Assembly (NCBI GenBank): GCA_000444245.1
Contig: ATSW01009644.1
Coordinates: forward strand, 1-20,859
Source: Botryllus schlosseri
Lineage: Eukaryota; Chordata; Ascidiacea; Stolidobranchia; Styelidae
DNA: 20,859 nt
Direction: 5' to 3'
The notes under the pieces were generated by a model. It made no database searches. It saw only the letters and a program-made list of their open reading frames with translations, and was not told the DNA's origin. The translations under genes were made by a program, and so were the position numbers. Below are positions 17,437 to 20,859 of this stretch, one piece after another; within the stretch, counting starts at the first letter, position 1; the number at the start of each line of letters is the position of its first letter.

Positions 17437-20400
17437 CCACAGACTCCAATAGCTTAGGAATTTGTTCGAGAAGTTCACTAGGCGATAGCAAAAAGTCACT
17501 TTCTTTCCACATCTCTTTGAGTGATTTCATGATGATTCCGACCGTTTTTCCCTTTGGCACTCCTGCGTCCTGAAGATAGATATTGAATCATGATCGTGCT
17601 TATTGTCTTCATCTATCCTTATGACAACTGCTAGCTACCTAACTAAATATATGTTGATGGGCAAACCAGGATTACAATCAAGTCATAGCCAGGCACAGTG
17701 AAACTTGGAAATTAAGGGAAGGAAATTGGTATGACACGGGAGGAGTCATTGTGACAATGTGTAATTAAAAAAATTGGAAATACGCAAAGGTGCGTTTCCG
17801 CCGTCTTGACCCCTATTATTATAGTTACTCGTTATTTTTGAGAGCCAAAGAGCTAAAGAACACACTGTCAGTATATTGAAATGATTACCCGAAGCATTTT
17901 CCCATTCACCGGGAATTTTGGTATCTTCCAGTCCTGAAGTTGCTGCATTGTTTCAAAATCGCCAATGTATTTGAGAACTTCCATTAGAAAATCCCGATGA
18001 CACCCTTCAGGCGGAGGTATCTGACAACAGTAATATTTGCCCGCAATCAGAACTGTGACATGATTTTTGTACGCTCTATTATTATAAGCATTACTAATCT
18101 TTCTTGCAGTGTTCATATGGCGAATAATGTTGCTTTATCAATTGAAATATAATACTCAAAAAAGTATCGATCTAGTTGTATGTGTTGCAGAATGTTGCCA
18201 GAGGCTAGCAAAGGAATTGTATAGCAAATAACAACAAGTTCTGATTTCAAGAAATTAGTGCCACCAATAATGGGGATAACATTCGAGAGAAATGTACCAA
18301 TCGGATTCTGTACTCTTTATGTAACGGAAAAATGTGCAGTACCAAATAGTCTATTTTGACATCCACTACTTTGAGATTTGTTCTCAAAACGCATTAGTTT
18401 TCAAGGCAAAATGCCTCTACACCCTTATTCAAGTACAAAGTATTATGTAGCAGATATTTTTCATCGGCGTATTCGGCATCACACTAGGGATTACAGCTGC
18501 GGAAGCTGTACCATGATCATAGTGTACGGCTGTGCCACCTACTTTTGCAAGCAAGGTGCGTAACTCTTCTCTTCTGGAAATGCGCAACGGACGCTTGTAT
18601 GAAAACTACTTGTCGAAAGTGACAAGTAATTTGACTGCGATATGATTGAATGACGTACAAGTTAATCAGTTTGAAGTTTAGAAGCATTTTGTTGCTGACC
18701 AACTCTGGGTATTGGTAGCACCCACAGCCATTCTATATAACTCGCAGGAATGCAGCCTGAACTGTCAGATCAACCAAAAAAAAATGGATTTCGTCTCCAC
18801 ATAGTGTCAGATTTTTCTGAAATTTGGCTCAAACCATGAAGTATATCTGACTAAATTGCAATTTATTTGAAATGAATTACTTCAGTGGTTTTTGAGTTGT
18901 CACATGATGAAAAACAGGTTTGCGTGGAAATGTCTACACATAAAGGAAATACAACGAAATCATTTCAAATGATTGCGGTATGGCGAAGAAAATTCCTTGG
19001 CTCGAAGGAGAAAATAATTCGTTAGGCATCTGACTAAACACTGATCAGCACAAAGTGCCAACTTATTTAACACGAGTCTTGTCTACGGTATGAGTGGGAC
19101 CAAATCATCGATGTTGAGCATGAATTGTACTTACATCAATTAGAATATCTTGACAAAATTTCAGCCTTTTTGGATCGTCCAACCTTATTTTATCCCGGTA
19201 CAAAATGATGAAAAGGGACGTCTTTCTTTCGATTCTTGAAAATTGAACTCGTTCTTCAAGTCGCAGAACCTAAACAACCAACAAAAATTGGGAAACGAAG
19301 TGTAGTTACGCATGAAAATGGTACATACATCTTGTTCCGTTGAAAGGAGAGCGCTGGTGTATGTCATGTGATTGACGTTCAAATGTTTAGTTTTGTTGTA
19401 TATAACTTCAAGTGCGTCAATATCAACCTCCTTAGGAAATCCTGAGAAATCACGTTTTAAGAAGTAATTGAATCAATTTGTATTGGGCAATAAATTATTT
19501 AGAATCTAGCATTTATCAATTTAAAGAACCAATCGCAACTATAAATAGTGTGGTATACTTTTTTGGACACTTCACAGTAGTAGTGTCTCTTCTACATACA
19601 TGCCAAAACAAAATTTCTATATTAACTTACTCCTCAACTCAATGCTAATATAACCAGAGCATCAAGCAGTCGATGTAAAACGGCAGAATTGTTTCGCGTC
19701 AGAACACAATTTACCGATATACTGAAGGACGTCACAGTGATTCATCTGTCGGAGAATTTTCGCGATATAATTTCCCCGTAAAATTTTCGACATCTCCATC
19801 CATATTCTGGGTCCTGATATTCCCAGAAGACCTTCTCCGCCGGCTTTGATCGCGGCAATAGCATCTTGGTCAAACGACGCATCGTCATTTGCGATCCTCC
19901 CAAAAAATCTGCAAGAAAACAAGAGCTGTAACCGCAGTAAGACGCAATGCTGGCTCACATATTTACCGGAAGTATCTCAAAATTCTAAGGTAATCCTCTT
20001 TAATTCGTGTCGAAGCATCGCCAACGAACCGTACTTTTCTGGATTTGAGATCTTCAATCCCGTTGAAAAAATCTATTACATTTCCTTGCAAATCTGAGAA
20101 AAAATATACAAGTGATGCAACAATTTTCACTTACTCGAGAAACACACAATGTACAATAGGACATGCAAGCCACAATTGCAATGCAATTAACAGATGAATG
20201 GGTGTCGAAACGACAATGAGTGGTCAATCATTCAAACGTGAATGTGAATGGACATATTATCTGGGCTCAAGTAAAAAGTTGGTAGCCGTTAAAAATATAC
20301 AGAATCCTGTATGTGGTGAATATACCTGTGCACATAAATTCAAATAATGAGATAATGGGTAACATTTAAAGATGCCGACTCGCATATATTGTATAAATTA

Positions 20401-20859
20401 CTGAAAAACTTCTTTCTTTTATTAGAGATATACAATATACATATACATCAACCACTTTATTACTATGATTACCGAACATAAAACATACATTAGAACAACA
20501 GAATTTCGTTAATCTCACGACATTTCACTGAAATTCAAATGACAGATTTTATTGAAACATTATGAACATACCTGGACTTACCATAATATGAATATTACTT
20601 GACAAAAATAAACTAAAAAGCATCAACTCCCACCATGTGGGCATATGTGAATCTGGCTTCAAACTGGATATCATCAAAATAATGTAACAAATAACATTTC
20701 TCATGGTAGAAAATATCTGTCAGTAGTTTGGAACTGGTTTCATTATTCTAATTAGCTATTATTTCGTTATAATTTGAAGAATTGGTTAATCCTACAATGG
20801 CTTGTCCAATAGAAAATTTACCCAAAAATATTGAATTAATGGTCAGATCCCTCCTCGAT
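17432..20859 (-). CDS. TRNT1: tRNA CCA-adding enzyme TRNT1, 3' exons (5' end outside window)
   Basis: Seven minus-strand exons in transcript order: 20859-20822 (partial), 20093-19967, 19908-19715, 19441-19329, 19269-19135, 18020-17889 and 17569-17432. Junctions are GT-AG with consistent phases, giving 291 residues plus stop; human TRNT1 has about 285 after the same point. The enzyme adds CCA to tRNA 3' ends in nucleus and mitochondria using CTP and ATP. Visible are RRDLTINS (motif B), DFFNGIEDL and VRFVGDA (motif C/neck), [11 protein letters not shown] with the EDxxR that selects CTP/ATP (motif D), and [16 protein letters not shown] (motif E region). The body/tail domain carries [15 protein letters not shown] near the end. 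The catalytic GG...DxD motif A would lie beyond the right edge. Introns range from 58 to 1114 bp. Confidence 0.93.
17570..17888 (-). other. TRNT1 last intron (319 bp)
   Basis: Bounded on the minus strand by CGG|GTAATC and TTCAG|GAC, phase 0. No repeat was recognised in it. Confidence 0.8.
18021..19134 (-). other. TRNT1 penultimate intron (1114 bp)
   Basis: Bounded by GAT|GTAAGT and TGTCAG|ATA, phase 0. No exon, repeat family or RNA gene was recognised in it; short reading frames at 18378-18702 show no family resemblance. Confidence 0.75.
20094..20821 (-). other. TRNT1 intron near the right edge (728 bp)
   Basis: Donor G|GTAAAT follows the partial exon and acceptor TTCTCAG precedes the DFFNGIEDL exon; together they split an aspartate codon. 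It is AT-rich, with nothing further recognised. Confidence 0.8.

Noticed and set aside
1-20859. LTR elements, Polintons or other virus-derived elements, and CRISPR arrays
   Set aside because: No paired long terminal repeats, capsid, envelope, protease or integrase-like reading frames were seen, and direct repeats here are minisatellites or transposon parts without regular spacers.

Overview
This is eukaryotic, almost certainly metazoan, nuclear DNA. Four conserved host genes can be read with intron-exon structure, embedded in AT-rich sequence full of non-autonomous hAT DNA transposons, LINE 3' ends and tRNA-derived SINEs. Many introns are very short (56-68 bp), the first two genes lie 134 bp apart in the same direction, and the last two converge with 82 bp between their stop codons. 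That compactness with a high load of small transposons would fit an ascidian tunicate or a similar marine invertebrate, but the sequence does not fix the species and this is a weak inference.

Layout. 1-2457: a short minisatellite, a MITE with 12-bp terminal inverted repeats, two LINE 3' tails and unassigned DNA. 2458-5382: DHX35, a DEAH-box RNA helicase in two exons, 702 aa. 5517-9294: CMTR2, the cap-2 mRNA ribose methyltransferase in seven exons, 713 aa; its first intron carries a hAT element that itself contains a 5'-truncated LINE. 9295-10580: intergenic, with a MITE fragment, a duplicated 24-bp palindrome-like unit and a foldback repeat. 10582-15385: two LINE pieces head to head, the second split by a nest of four hAT insertions and one SINE (six layers in all). 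15386-16746: a second SINE with a LINE-like tail, then the PXMP4 upstream region. 16747-17349: PXMP4, a peroxisomal membrane protein, single exon, 200 aa. 17432-20859 minus strand: the last seven exons of TRNT1, the tRNA CCA-adding enzyme, cut by the right edge.

Three of the four genes act on RNA (spliceosome-associated helicase, cap methylation, tRNA 3'-end synthesis). DHX35 and CMTR2 could be co-transcribed. The most unusual structure is the nested block at 11571-15254. Target-site duplications resolve four of its five insertion steps (three of them exact) and give a relative order of transposon activity. The two SINEs share a body with compensatory base changes in two stems, and one of them has a tail that resembles the 3' end of the resident LINE.
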